Assembly: GCA_017405465.1 (NCBI GenBank)
Contig: JAFRAJ010000016.1
Coordinates: 110,818 to 174,817 of the forward strand
Length of the DNA stretch: 64,000 nucleotides
Direction: 5' to 3'
Source: Oscillospiraceae bacterium
GTDB taxonomy: Bacteria > Bacillota > Clostridia > Oscillospirales > Ruminococcaceae
The notes under the pieces were generated by a model. That model worked only from the letters and a program-made list of their open reading frames with translations. It made no database searches and was not told the origin of the DNA. Numbering within the stretch: the first letter of the stretch is position 1; each line of letters begins with the position of its first letter. Both the position numbers and the translations under genes were made by a program. Below are positions 29,155 through 36,599 of this stretch, in pieces.

Positions 29155-29311
29155 AGAGAGCCTATGGCAAGCCGATGGGGTTCCGCCCGCGCGATGGTTT
29201 GGTCCTGGTGGTATGGGGCTGCGCGTGATAACTCTGATCTGGTGATCTGTCAACAAAAACATGTGAATTTTGATTGAGGTGTGATGAGTGTTTCACACCT
29301 CTTTTGTTTTT
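29155..29311 (+). ncRNA. Candidate small RNA ending in a strong terminator
   Basis: About 155 bases without a convincing reading frame lie between a TATAAT (29146-29151) and a good intrinsic terminator. The stretch is G-rich, with a CGCGC/GCGCG pairing around 29190-29226, so it may fold. No -35 box lies at normal distance; the TTGACA at 29105-29110 is 35 bases away. I could not match it to SRP RNA, 6S RNA or a known riboswitch. It could be a small RNA or simply a 3' leader. Confidence 0.3.
29276..29311 (+). terminator. Intrinsic terminator before the LexA-like module
   Basis: The perfect 9-bp stem GAGGTGTGA/TCACACCTC has an 8-base loop and a TTTTGTTTTT tail. Confidence 0.88.
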
Positions 29312-29378
29312 GCGGATTTTTCAGAAAAAAGGTATTGCAATGTCTTTGCGGATGAGTATTATATGGATTACGAAATGA

Positions 29379-29401
29379 TAAATGAACAAGATGTTCATTT
29401 A
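29379..29401 (+). promoter_or_regulatory. 23-bp palindromic operator upstream of the LexA-like repressor gene
   Basis: TAAATGAACA and TGTTCATTTA form a perfect 10-3-10 inverted repeat (centre AGA). The core GAAC-N5-GTTC resembles the Gram-positive SOS box (GAAC-N4-GTTC) with one extra base. It ends a few bases before the GGAGG of the LexA-like gene, so autorepression is likely. Confidence 0.72.
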
Positions 29402-29417
29402 AATGAGGAGGAGGCCG

Positions 29418-30035
29418 ATGCGCAGAAGAAGCGAAGAAACGCTGGAGTATATCTTCGGGTATATAGAAGAGTACTACAGGCGGAATCATGCAGCTCCGAC
29501 TGTCAGACAGATAGCCGCTGAGGTGCAGATCGCTGTAGGTACGGCATACAACTACCTTGTCGAGATGGACAGGAGAGGGATGCTGGTATACCGGGACGGC
29601 GAGATATCGGGAATGGAGAATATGAGCAAGGTCTCCGCAGATCTCATATCGGTGCCGCTTGTGGGATCCATTGCATGCGGTGATCCAGAGAACGAGACTG
29701 AGGAAGTGGAGAAGTATTACGATCTTCCGGCGGGGCTCTTCGGGAAGGGGGAATTCTATCTTCTCCGGGCGACAGGGGACTCCATGGAGGATGACGGGAT
29801 ATATGACGGGGATGTGGTCCTGATAGAGCAGCAGAAGGAATGCAATATAGGAGATATCGTCGTTGCGCTGGATGAAGAGAATCAGAACACTCTCAAGAGA
29901 TACGGCGGGATAGACAGGAAAACAAAGAAGGTCGTGCTCGAGTATTCCAACGAGGCTGTGTATCCTGGAAAGAAGATATATGTAGATTTCCTGCAGATAC
30001 AGGGCGTCGCAAGAAGAGTCATCCACGAACTGTAG
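29418..30035 (+). CDS. LexA-like self-cleaving repressor (S24 peptidase)
   Basis: The 205-residue protein has an N-terminal winged helix (about 1-65) and a C-terminal S24 domain. The likely cleavage bond is Cys87-Gly88 (SIACGDP), the catalytic Ser is Ser122 (GDSM) and the Lys is Lys160 (TLKRY). This spacing is close to E. coli LexA (84-85, 119 and 156). It should cut itself on RecA filaments during DNA damage and release its targets. I chose the ATG at 29418 because GGAGGAGG lies at 29406-29412. A perfect palindrome sits just upstream. The gene begins a visibly G+C-richer block, so it was probably acquired separately from the operon to its left. Confidence 0.9.
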   Translation: MRRRSEETLEYIFGYIEEYYRRNHAAPTVRQIAAEVQIAVGTAYNYLVEMDRRGMLVYRDGEISGMENMSKVSADLISVPLVGSIACGDPENETEEVEKYYDLPAGLFGKGEFYLLRATGDSMEDDGIYDGDVVLIEQQKECNIGDIVVALDEENQNTLKRYGGIDRKTKKVVLEYSNEAVYPGKKIYVDFLQIQGVARRVIHEL

Positions 30036-30046
30036 GGTGTACTCAC

Positions 30047-30292
30047 GTGAAGAAGAAGGTATTTGTACAGGTGGTCTGCACGCATCTGGACAACGGAGCC
30101 GTCATACCCCATGAGATATGGTGGCAGGACGGGAGGAGATGGAGCATCAGGAGGGTGTTGCACACCAGTGAGAGCCCTGATGACGGTTTTGAAGGAATTC
30201 GCTACGCGGTATTGATAAACAGAAGCACCAGGTATTTGTATCAGTCGGGAGACAGGTGGTATGTGGAAGCCACGGATAAGGAGGGTGCATGA
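30047..30292 (+). CDS. Small protein beside the LexA/ImmA pair, paralogue of the product at 31806
   Basis: The 81-residue protein starts at GTG. Its C-terminal part (VLINRSTRYLYQSGDRWYVE) matches the pattern of the product at 31806-32129 (VVIRNRQRYLYRDGNRWFMI), so the two are paralogues. The fold looks like a small beta barrel with conserved RYLY and RW residues. No function is known to me. The start of the ImmA-like gene overlaps its stop (ATGA). Confidence 0.7.
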   Translation: MKKKVFVQVVCTHLDNGAVIPHEIWWQDGRRWSIRRVLHTSESPDDGFEGIRYAVLINRSTRYLYQSGDRWYVEATDKEGA

Positions 30293-31014
30293 AAAAACAA
30301 TGGAACGTTCCGTTCAGCGAACTTGATCAGATCGGGGAAGGAATATCGAAGTCCTATACGGACAGGACAGGCAGTGGTGATTCAATGTGTATAGACATAG
30401 AGGGACTGCTGACCGATTATCTCGGACTGGATCTCAGATACGAGAAGATCGCGGAAGAGGGCGGAGACGTGCTCGGGTTCTATGCCAACGGCAGAGATCC
30501 TCTGGCGGTGATACGGGACGGGGTACCCAGAGACGAGGTCTTCCCGGAGGGAACGGTCGTCATAGAAAGAGACCTGCTGAGGGAGGAACAGAGCGCGAGG
30601 AGGCGCTTCACGATGGCGCACGAAGCGGCGCATGACATTGTAAAGAAACTGTATCCGGGACAGAGCGTACGGGAGATATACAGTGATCCGCAGGCGCTGC
30701 GGGGCAGCACTCCGCAGGAGGTGGAGGAATGCATCAGGAGAGAGGAGCGGGTGACGAACAGGCTCGGGGCGTCGATCCTGATGGCGAGATACAAGATAGA
30801 CAGGTTTCTCAGGGAGAATCACGGCGGAGAACCGGTCCGGTGCTACGGAGACGGGGTGTTCACGCAGGAGGACAGGATCTGCATACAGAGGATGGCCAAC
30901 GATATGGGAGCCAGCTTCACGGCGATGGTCATACAGCTCAGAGATCTGGGGATGTTCGAGTACAGACCTGTTGAAGAATTCATTGAGAACGGTATTCTGA
31001 GGCGGAAGCAATGA
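30289..31014 (+). CDS. ImmA/IrrE-type zinc metallopeptidase
   Basis: The 241-residue protein has the metal-binding HEAAH motif at 111-115 within RRRFTMAHEAAHD and a downstream EERVTNRLGASILM helix that supplies the third ligand. This is the DUF955 pattern. ImmA-type peptidases cut element repressors on a damage or quorum signal and so induce transfer of ICEs such as ICEBs1. Here it lies between two LexA-like genes with overlapping stop/start codons on both sides, so one of these repressors is its probable substrate. Confidence 0.88.
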   Translation: MKKQWNVPFSELDQIGEGISKSYTDRTGSGDSMCIDIEGLLTDYLGLDLRYEKIAEEGGDVLGFYANGRDPLAVIRDGVPRDEVFPEGTVVIERDLLREEQSARRRFTMAHEAAHDIVKKLYPGQSVREIYSDPQALRGSTPQEVEECIRREERVTNRLGASILMARYKIDRFLRENHGGEPVRCYGDGVFTQEDRICIQRMANDMGASFTAMVIQLRDLGMFEYRPVEEFIENGILRRKQ

Positions 31015-31622
31015 GATACGGAACTAAAAGGGCTCAGGACAGGGAGCAGTGCAGGATAGAGGTCTACACCTATATCTGCAATCATATACAGAAAAACGGG
31101 GACGCTCCATCTGTGGAGGAGATCTGTGAGAAGCTGGGGCTGGCGCCCAGGACTGTGAAGGGACTCCTCAAGGAGATGAACGGGAGAAATGACGTCTTCG
31201 GGTGGGAGGACGGAGAGATATACAGCATCCGCAAGCGCATGCGCGAGAATATGCTGACCGCCTATCCCTTCCTGCAGACGGGCATGGACAACTACAGGCT
31301 CTTCTATGAGAAGATGCTGGGACGCGGGGAGCGGTTCTTCACGGTGGCGAACGGAGACGGGATGGCTGGAGCCGGCATACGCAACGGAAGCCACGTCATC
31401 GTGGACCTGATGAGGATGCCCAGGGAAGGGCAGCAGGCCATGGTGATGCTCAACGGCAGGAACTATATCAGGACCGTCAGGCATCATGCCAACGGAAGGA
31501 TGTACCTGGTGAGGGAGCTCAAGGAGCCGGAGATCACCGAGATCGGCAGCGATGATGACTGCAGGATCCTGGGCGTGGTATGGAAGGTGCTGGGACCCGC
31601 AGACATGAGAGAGGTGTCGTGA
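31011..31622 (+). CDS. LexA/S24-like protein lacking the catalytic Ser and Lys
   Basis: The 203-residue protein has a winged helix (about 10-70, SVEEICEKLGLAPRTVKGLL) and an S24-like C-terminal half. At the Ser motif it has GDGM (Gly117 in place of Ser), and at the Lys position TVR (Arg157 in place of Lys). No AG or CG cleavage site is obvious. It should therefore be a DNA-binding protein that cannot cleave itself. Possible roles are a non-inducible repressor, or a dimer partner that modulates the active LexA-like protein at 29418, or a substrate of the adjacent peptidase. Confidence 0.85.
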   Translation: MRYGTKRAQDREQCRIEVYTYICNHIQKNGDAPSVEEICEKLGLAPRTVKGLLKEMNGRNDVFGWEDGEIYSIRKRMRENMLTAYPFLQTGMDNYRLFYEKMLGRGERFFTVANGDGMAGAGIRNGSHVIVDLMRMPREGQQAMVMLNGRNYIRTVRHHANGRMYLVRELKEPEITEIGSDDDCRILGVVWKVLGPADMREVS

Positions 31623-31831
31623 TGGAGTATCAGGCAAAGTGCCGTGTCTGCGGACATATGAATACGGAGCTGCTTCTGGATGATTCCCACGGATACTTCG
31701 AGTGCGAGAAGTGCAGGACAGTGAACCGCGTGGTGATGCGCAGGTGTGCTGCGGCTGCTGCGGGAGAGAGGCGTGAGAGAAGACGCGCTCTCAGAAGGAG
31801 AGAAGGTGAACGCCGTGCCTGCCCGCGCTGA
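31622..31831 (+). CDS. Small zinc-ribbon protein
   Basis: The 69-residue protein has CRVCG and CEKC pairs (about 7-33) in a zinc-ribbon arrangement and an Arg-rich tail. The ATG overlaps the upstream stop by one base. The tail overlaps the start region of the next gene and may not be conserved. It could bind nucleic acid. Confidence 0.65.
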   Translation: MEYQAKCRVCGHMNTELLLDDSHGYFECEKCRTVNRVVMRRCAAAAAGERRERRRALRRREGERRACPR

Positions 31832-32129
31832 GAGAAGAACGGAACCCCGGTATGTGACCGTTACCGCGCTGCATTACGTGAGCGGAGCGTGTCTGCCTCA
31901 GGTGGTAAAGACCGGGAAGGGTTCTTTCCTGATAGAGGATGTGAGGGAGAGGAAGGCGATCGCGGACCGTGAGAGATACTGCGGCGCGCAGGAGAGGTTC
32001 GTGGTGGTGATAAGAAACAGACAGAGATATCTGTACAGGGACGGGAACCGGTGGTTCATGATCCCGGAGAAGGATGACGGACTGCTCTTCGGGACGCATA
32101 CGGAACTGTTTTATGGAATGGAGGGATAG
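31806..32129 (+). CDS. Small paralogue of the 30047 product
   Basis: The start is taken as GTG 31806 because AAGGAG lies about 10 bases upstream. This gives 107 residues beginning MNAVPARAERRTEPRYV. The C-terminal RYLYRDGNRWF segment repeats the signature of the product at 30047. Each copy follows a LexA-like gene (the second after one small gene), so the unit repressor plus small beta protein seems duplicated. Confidence 0.68.
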   Translation: MNAVPARAERRTEPRYVTVTALHYVSGACLPQVVKTGKGSFLIEDVRERKAIADRERYCGAQERFVVVIRNRQRYLYRDGNRWFMIPEKDDGLLFGTHTELFYGMEG

Positions 32130-32131
32130 AG

Positions 32132-32344
32132 ATGGAAGCTATGAAAGGGTTCATGAGGAATGCTGCATTTGACACGGAGGCCGATGCCTTTTTCAACGAA
32201 TATTACGATCTGACTGGAGAGAACTTCCCGCCCTGCGACAGGGAGCGCTGGAGCAATCTGGACGACTGGTTCACGGATCTCAAGCTCGCGGTGTACAGGC
32301 AGAGAGCCCTGAAGGAGATATACGGAGGAAGGAGAACAGCATGA
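32132..32344 (+). CDS. Small hypothetical protein of the mobile module
   Basis: The 70-residue acidic protein has a GGAGGG site upstream. Its stop overlaps the next start. It is helical with many aromatic residues (FFNEYYDLTG, WSNLDDWFTDL). I do not recognise it. Confidence 0.6.
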   Translation: MEAMKGFMRNAAFDTEADAFFNEYYDLTGENFPPCDRERWSNLDDWFTDLKLAVYRQRALKEIYGGRRTA

Positions 32345-32700
32345 CAAAATTCAGAGAACTGAAGACGGAAGAAGCGGAGGAACTGCTGAGAAAACTGCGG
32401 GAGAATCTCCCGGAAGATGAACTCGAGACAGACGAAAAGGACTGCCCGGCGGAAGAGAACACAGAAGAACGCTGCCTGATCAGGTTCGCCGCAGAGAAGG
32501 ACGGAGAAGTGATCGGCATGGCGGATATATTCGCCATGGAAGAACACCGCAGCTGCAGCAGGGTATATCTGCTGAGGGATCCGCAGGATGACAGAGAACT
32601 CAATGATGTGTTCAGCGACTTCACATATTACGTAGCATCCAATCAGCTGCTGAAAAGACTCAGAGCTGAGTATGACGCGATGTACGGGCCGGTCGCATGA
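32341..32700 (+). CDS. Small acidic hypothetical protein
   Basis: The 119-residue product is rich in Glu and Asp in its first half and has a short beta-rich second half (IRFAAEKDGEVIGMADIFAM). It lies in a four-base-overlap chain with both neighbours, so it is a real gene. No family is recognised. Confidence 0.6.
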   Translation: MTKFRELKTEEAEELLRKLRENLPEDELETDEKDCPAEENTEERCLIRFAAEKDGEVIGMADIFAMEEHRSCSRVYLLRDPQDDRELNDVFSDFTYYVASNQLLKRLRAEYDAMYGPVA

Positions 32701-33008
32701 ATGCCCGTAAACGCAGACAGACGGACAGCACGGAACGGGAATACTGGATGGACTGGAACGAAAGATTCAGGGATCCCGATCCGGAAGTCCTGGACAGGAT
32801 GAGGGAGTCCGTCAGGGATTATGAGAATACCGATATGAGGGAGCTGAGATGTCCTGTATGTCACAGGATACTGGGGGAAGTGCAGACGGGGCAGCAGAGC
32901 ATCGTGAGGATATTCTGTGACAACTGCAAATCCACAGCGCCACTGGATCTCAGGTTCTTCCGCAGACAGAGACGCAGAAGAAGCGCATCACACTGGACAG
33001 TCAGGTGA
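32697..33008 (+). CDS. Com-like zinc-ribbon protein
   Basis: The 103-residue protein has CPVCHRILGE and CDNCKS pairs 22-25 residues apart, then a basic tail. This resembles phage Com-type zinc ribbons, but the assignment is loose. It is the last gene before the attenuator-like leader of the sigma-factor gene. Confidence 0.62.
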   Translation: MNARKRRQTDSTEREYWMDWNERFRDPDPEVLDRMRESVRDYENTDMRELRCPVCHRILGEVQTGQQSIVRIFCDNCKSTAPLDLRFFRRQRRRRSASHWTVR

Positions 33009-33096
33009 GTCGCACCGGCTGAATATAAAAAGTAAATATCGATCGACTTTTAACCGAGCAAGCAGAGCAGGATCCGAAAGGACTGAAAAACTACCG

Positions 33097-33185
33097 AGCG
33101 CCGTACGAAGCCGGAATGATGACACCACCGGTGTCATGTTTCCGAATTCTGCGGCGCTTTTTTATATGCTCCGCTTCGTACGGCG
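33097..33185 (+). promoter_or_regulatory. Attenuator-like leader with mutually exclusive hairpins
   Basis: A terminator stem, AGCGCCG (33097-33103) with CGGCGCT (33152-33158), encloses a second stem (GACACC/GGTGTC) and is followed by six Ts. GCCGTACGAAGC (33100-33111) is also perfectly complementary to GCTTCGTACGGC (33173-33184). The longer pairing takes over the left terminator arm, so only one structure can form. This is the usual logic of attenuation and antitermination ahead of the sigma-like gene at 33230. Confidence 0.6.
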
Positions 33186-33229
33186 GCGGGGTTCTTCTCC
33201 ATTCAGGCGGTCCTGCGGAAAGGAGAAAC

Positions 33230-33820
33230 ATGAAGAGCATCTATATGGTAAAGAAGGATCCGTCAAAGGAGAACGAACCCGGAAACTGGAGGATGATGGC
33301 CAGAAATGAGTTTCTGGAATTCATCAGCACACCGGAAGGGAGGATGAGAGCAAACAGCTTCGGGAGGCTGAGCTCCTGCGGTCAGAACGATCCCGTCATC
33401 ATTGCCGAGTGCGGCAGCGCGGAGGCAAAGAAGTGGAAGGATGAGCAGAACAGGCACCGTTATCTCAGGGAAATAGAGAAAGAAGTCGCTCCGTTCGGGC
33501 TTCTCAGCCTGAATCAGTCTCTGGATGACGATCTTACTTTGGAAGAGACGCTCTGCGATGAGAGCGTCGACGCAGAGGCTGAGGCTATCGGGGAGATCAG
33601 GAAAGAGGAACTCAAAGAAGCTCTGGACAGGCTGGATCCGATGGAGAAGAGCCTGATACAGATGACGGTCCTGGCAAAACGGCCGATAAGCCTGTCCGAG
33701 TTCGGGGACCGCTATATGCTTGACAGGACATATCTGCAAAGAAAGAAGCATAGCGCTTTACGGAAACTCAGGGTGATTATCAGGATGGAGAACCGGGATG
33801 AAAAGAAAGATATGTCTTAG
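33230..33820 (+). CDS. Sigma-70-family-like regulator of a Tn916-type module
   Basis: The start is ATG 33230, preceded by AAAGGAG, giving 196 residues. The C-terminal part (about 140-185) has a sigma region-4 helix-turn-helix (EALDRLDPMEKSLIQMTVLA ... LSEFGDRYMLDRTYLQRKKH). In Tn916-like elements a small sigma-like regulator lies shortly before xis and int. The same order is seen here, so a role in transcribing the recombination genes is likely. The gene overlaps the next one by 23 bases. Confidence 0.78.
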   Translation: MKSIYMVKKDPSKENEPGNWRMMARNEFLEFISTPEGRMRANSFGRLSSCGQNDPVIIAECGSAEAKKWKDEQNRHRYLREIEKEVAPFGLLSLNQSLDDDLTLEETLCDESVDAEAEAIGEIRKEELKEALDRLDPMEKSLIQMTVLAKRPISLSEFGDRYMLDRTYLQRKKHSALRKLRVIIRMENRDEKKDMS

Positions 33821-34340
33821 TTCTCCGAAATGGCAGGCTGCGGATGTAGACGGGATCACAGAGCGTTTCATAAAGCTGAGGTTTCGGAACACTGAGGAGA
33901 TCATGAAATGCAGAGTGTACGATATGCTGAACATCTGCAGTCTGAGCAGCGCTGAGGTCGAGGAGATGATCCTGGCATTGTACCGCTGGTGCAGCGAAGA
34001 TCCCGCAGCCGACGAAGACATGTCTGCAGGAATAAGAAAACAGGACTTCGATTATTCCAAATGGAGGCGGGAACATCATGATCGTTCTGCGGTAACAGTG
34101 GAGGATATCGTCCGGCAGGAAGGCATAAACAGAAAGGCAGCACTGCACATATACGGACTGGTCGTAAGGTCGTTCTATAAGTCCGAACAATATGACGGAC
34201 AGGAATATAAATATTTCAATTACACATCTTTAAAAAGGAGAAAGAAAAATGAACAAACAGGAAAAAAGCATTGCAGTCCCGATCTGGGAAAGAGCCACAT
34301 TGTCAATAGAGGAGGCAGCAGCTTATACGGGAATCGGTGA
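33798..34340 (+). CDS. Helix-rich hypothetical protein between sigma-like gene and excisionase
   Basis: The 180-residue product has two helical segments with an HTH-like stretch (VEDIVRQEGINRKAALHIYG). The last 30 residues overlap the excisionase gene in another frame and look non-conserved, so the functional part may end near 34240. The position matches the small orf before xis in Tn916-like elements. Confidence 0.55.
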   Translation: MKRKICLSSPKWQAADVDGITERFIKLRFRNTEEIMKCRVYDMLNICSLSSAEVEEMILALYRWCSEDPAADEDMSAGIRKQDFDYSKWRREHHDRSAVTVEDIVRQEGINRKAALHIYGLVVRSFYKSEQYDGQEYKYFNYTSLKRRKKNEQTGKKHCSPDLGKSHIVNRGGSSLYGNR

Positions 34341-34461
34341 GAACAAGCTTAGGGAGATGACTATGTCTGCCGGATGTGACTTCGTCCTATGGGTTGGTCA
34401 GAAAAGACTTATCAAGAGAAAGAAGCTGGAAGATTATCTTGACAGGGTGTTCTCGGTATAA
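34249..34461 (+). CDS. xis: Excisionase (Tn916 Xis type)
   Basis: The 70-residue protein has a winged-helix MerR-like fold (LSIEEAAAYTGIGENKLREM), ending with the RLIKRKKLEDYLD helix typical of Tn916 Xis. AAGGAG lies before the ATG. It directs the neighbouring integrase towards excision. It is followed by a perfect palindrome and then int, as in Tn916-type right ends. Confidence 0.9.
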   Translation: MNKQEKSIAVPIWERATLSIEEAAAYTGIGENKLREMTMSAGCDFVLWVGQKRLIKRKKLEDYLDRVFSV

Positions 34462-34462
34462 A

Positions 34463-34482
34463 AATGTGCGATTTCGCACATT
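34463..34482 (+). promoter_or_regulatory. Perfect 9-2-9 palindrome between xis and int
   Basis: AATGTGCGA and TCGCACATT flank TT. The core GTGCGATTTCGCAC recurs exactly at 47439-47452 between the divergent XRE and recombinase genes. It is probably the operator of an XRE-type regulator. Confidence 0.65.
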
Positions 34483-34531
34483 GGACTGCGGAGGGAGCAG
34501 AGAGTATCGTTAAGTCAGCAGAAAGGAGAGA

Positions 34532-35806
34532 ATGATGGGCAAAAGAGGAAAAGCAAGAGGCGGAGTTCGCTACGACAATAAGCACGTGAGACTCCAAACA
34601 GGTGAGACTCAGCGGAGCGATGGATCATATATGTATCGCTGGACTGATGGTCACGGAGTCAGACACTCTGTTTATGGCTCTACGCTGGAAATACTCCGAA
34701 AAAAAGAAGAACAGATCTTTGTTGATATCCACGACGGCATTCGTCCAGACGCACAGATTTTGACAGTCAATGATGTGTATGAACTATGGCGTGATATAAA
34801 GCGCGGCGTTCGCGGGACTACAATGGCAAACTATATCTATTACTACGACAGGTATGTTCATGACGGGTTTGGTCAGAAACGTATTACTGCAGTAAAGAAA
34901 TCAGACGTCCGTAGATTCTATAATTCTCTGCATGATGATAAGCTGCTCAAGATCAATTCCATTGACAGTGTGCATACCGTTCTGCATCAGGTGTTTCAGA
35001 CGGCAGTTGACGACAACATCATAAGAAGCAATCCAACAGATAACATGCTTCGGGAACTGAAAGGAGCCCGGGGATTGGATTACGAAGTAAGAGATGCAAT
35101 GACAGTATCGCAGCAAAACCTGTTTCAGGAATATATGCTGAGAAATCCGAAGTACAGGCACTGGTATCCGATATTCTTTATTATGCTCAACACCGGCATG
35201 CGTGTCGGTGAAGTGATAGGCCTCAGATGGCAGGATGTGGATATGGAAAAAGGGATCATCAATGTAACTCATAATGTCTTCTACTGTTCCCATAAGGGAA
35301 ACGGGCAAAAATGTCATTATGAGGTTCATTCCACGAAGTCAAGAGCCGGGGTGCGCTTGATCCCGATGACACAGGCGGTCAAAGATGCATTTCTTATGGA
35401 AAAGGAATATCAGGAACTGACTGGGATCCATAACACTATGAGCATAGACGGATATACAGGTTTTATCTTCACGAATGCGAACGGCAGCATGCATAATCTG
35501 ACTATGCTCAATAAAGCACTGAAACGGATCACACGGGACTGCAATGATGAAATGATCGAGAAATATGGTATTGAAAATGTGCCGGTACTTCTTCCAAATC
35601 TCAGTACGCACATACTCCGGCATAGTTTTGCGACAAGACTCTGCGAAAGCGGTGTAAGTGTAAAGACCGCACAGTCAATTCTCGGTCACGCTAATTTTTC
35701 AACTACAATGGATATATATGTGACTGTAACGGAAGAGATGAGAAATAAAGGAGCAGAACTGCTAGAGGAGTATCTGTCTGTGATGGGGAGAGACAATAGA
35801 GCATAA
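34532..35806 (+). CDS. int: Tyrosine integrase (Tn916 type)
   Basis: The 424-residue protein has a Tn916-like N-terminal arm-binding domain, a SAM-like core-binding domain (about 85-185) and a catalytic domain. Catalytic residues are visible in TGMRVGEVIGLRW (Arg), HILRHSFATR (His and Arg) and MDIYVTV (Tyr396). It inserts and excises the element together with Xis. The ATG pair at 34532/34535 follows AAAGGAG. A strong terminator follows, so the element end should lie within about 100 bases of the stop. Confidence 0.93.
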   Translation: MMGKRGKARGGVRYDNKHVRLQTGETQRSDGSYMYRWTDGHGVRHSVYGSTLEILRKKEEQIFVDIHDGIRPDAQILTVNDVYELWRDIKRGVRGTTMANYIYYYDRYVHDGFGQKRITAVKKSDVRRFYNSLHDDKLLKINSIDSVHTVLHQVFQTAVDDNIIRSNPTDNMLRELKGARGLDYEVRDAMTVSQQNLFQEYMLRNPKYRHWYPIFFIMLNTGMRVGEVIGLRWQDVDMEKGIINVTHNVFYCSHKGNGQKCHYEVHSTKSRAGVRLIPMTQAVKDAFLMEKEYQELTGIHNTMSIDGYTGFIFTNANGSMHNLTMLNKALKRITRDCNDEMIEKYGIENVPVLLPNLSTHILRHSFATRLCESGVSVKTAQSILGHANFSTTMDIYVTVTEEMRNKGAELLEEYLSVMGRDNRA

Positions 35807-35827
35807 TAACGCACTAAAAAAAGAGTA

Positions 35828-35897
35828 AGAAGGCGAAAATGGTGCTAGGTGCAACTTTAGATTAACACCTGATGATGATCGCCTTCTATTTTTTTTT
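35828..35897 (+). terminator. Terminator after int, near the element end
   Basis: AGAAGGCGA (35828-35836) pairs with TCGCCTTCT (35879-35887), with an inner AGGTG/CACCT stem and a run of nine Ts (35889-35897). Confidence 0.85.
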
Positions 35898-35916
35898 GTA
35901 ATCACTAATAAAACTC

Positions 35917-35970
35917 TTTACAAATGCTTGCGAATGTGATAAATATGTCACAAGTTACAATATTGTCACA
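35917..35970 (+). promoter_or_regulatory. Promoter with TGTCACA operator repeats
   Basis: TTTACA (35917-35922), a 17-base spacer and TAAATA (35940-35945) form a plausible promoter. Two TGTCACA copies (35946-35952 and 35964-35970), 18 bases apart, plus an inverted TGTGA (35935-35939), overlap the start region. They could bind the XRE regulator encoded at 36384. Confidence 0.5.
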
Positions 35971-35983
35971 TTGGAGGAGTGTT

Positions 35984-36397
35984 ATGGTTAAGTTGAAGAC
36001 ACAAGAATTCTTCGAGATGGCCTTTCCTGGCATTTGTTTTATTGCTTATGGAGTGCTTGGATATTTTGTTAGCGTTCCGTCAGTATTTCTGGTAGTGTCC
36101 TTGATGAGTCTTATTTTTGCATTTTACTCAATTATTAGATTAGTAAAGAAAAAAGAGAAAGATGATGACCTTTCTCTTTTGAATAAACAGCGTGCAGGGT
36201 ATAAAGCATTTCTTATAGGCGGACTGGTTGTGTTTTTATTCATTGCTGTCCAGATGTTTCGTAGTTACAGGAGTTCATATTTTTCAATTCAGATAGATCT
36301 ACGGATATTAGCTATTCTTTATGGAAGCTGGATGCTTATCTATTATGCAGTATTCAGAATGCTGGAGAGGCCTGGTGAGGATTATGATGAAGACTAA
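35984..36397 (+). CDS. Small four-helix membrane protein
   Basis: The ATG at 35984 follows GGAGGAG and gives 138 residues with hydrophobic segments at about 12-28, 32-50, 75-93 and 108-125. An adjacent charged stretch (RLVKKKEKDDD) would face the cytoplasm. The pair 'membrane protein then small XRE protein' is common in Bacillota, where the membrane protein often controls the regulator. The two genes overlap by 14 bases. Confidence 0.72.
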   Translation: MVKLKTQEFFEMAFPGICFIAYGVLGYFVSVPSVFLVVSLMSLIFAFYSIIRLVKKKEKDDDLSLLNKQRAGYKAFLIGGLVVFLFIAVQMFRSYRSSYFSIQIDLRILAILYGSWMLIYYAVFRMLERPGEDYDED

Positions 36398-36581
36398 TCT
36401 TCCAGAGCTGAGACACGAGTCAGGCATTACACAAGGTGAACTTGCGAATAAAGTTGGCGTCCGTAGAGAAACAATTGTCAGGATGGAAAAAGGGCTGTAT
36501 GTTCCATCGCTTAAGCTTGCAATGGACATTGCTGATGTATTTGGTAAAACCGTCTATGAGGTTTTCAGTTTTAAAGAATAG
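36384..36581 (+). CDS. Small XRE-family transcriptional regulator
   Basis: The 65-residue protein is almost only a Cro/CI-type helix-turn-helix (ITQGELANKVGVRRETIVRM). It follows GGTGAGG, and an alternative ATG lies three bases later. Such minimal XRE proteins usually repress their own operon. The TGTCACA repeats upstream are the candidate site. Confidence 0.85.
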   Translation: MMKTNLPELRHESGITQGELANKVGVRRETIVRMEKGLYVPSLKLAMDIADVFGKTVYEVFSFKE

Positions 36582-36599
36582 TGAAAGGTAATTGATCAT

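Noticed and set aside
29250..30026. Long leftward open frame antisense to the LexA-like gene
   Set aside because: The + strand frame has S24 catalytic residues, a ribosome-binding site and an operator. The antisense frame is His/Leu/Arg-rich without a recognisable domain.
30843..31637. Leftward frame of 264 codons under the ImmA-like and second LexA-like genes
   Set aside because: It is a low-complexity His/Pro/Leu product antisense to two conserved proteins.
32917..33309. Rightward frame across the attenuator leader
   Set aside because: It overlaps two supported genes and the hairpin region, and its start lacks a ribosome-binding site.
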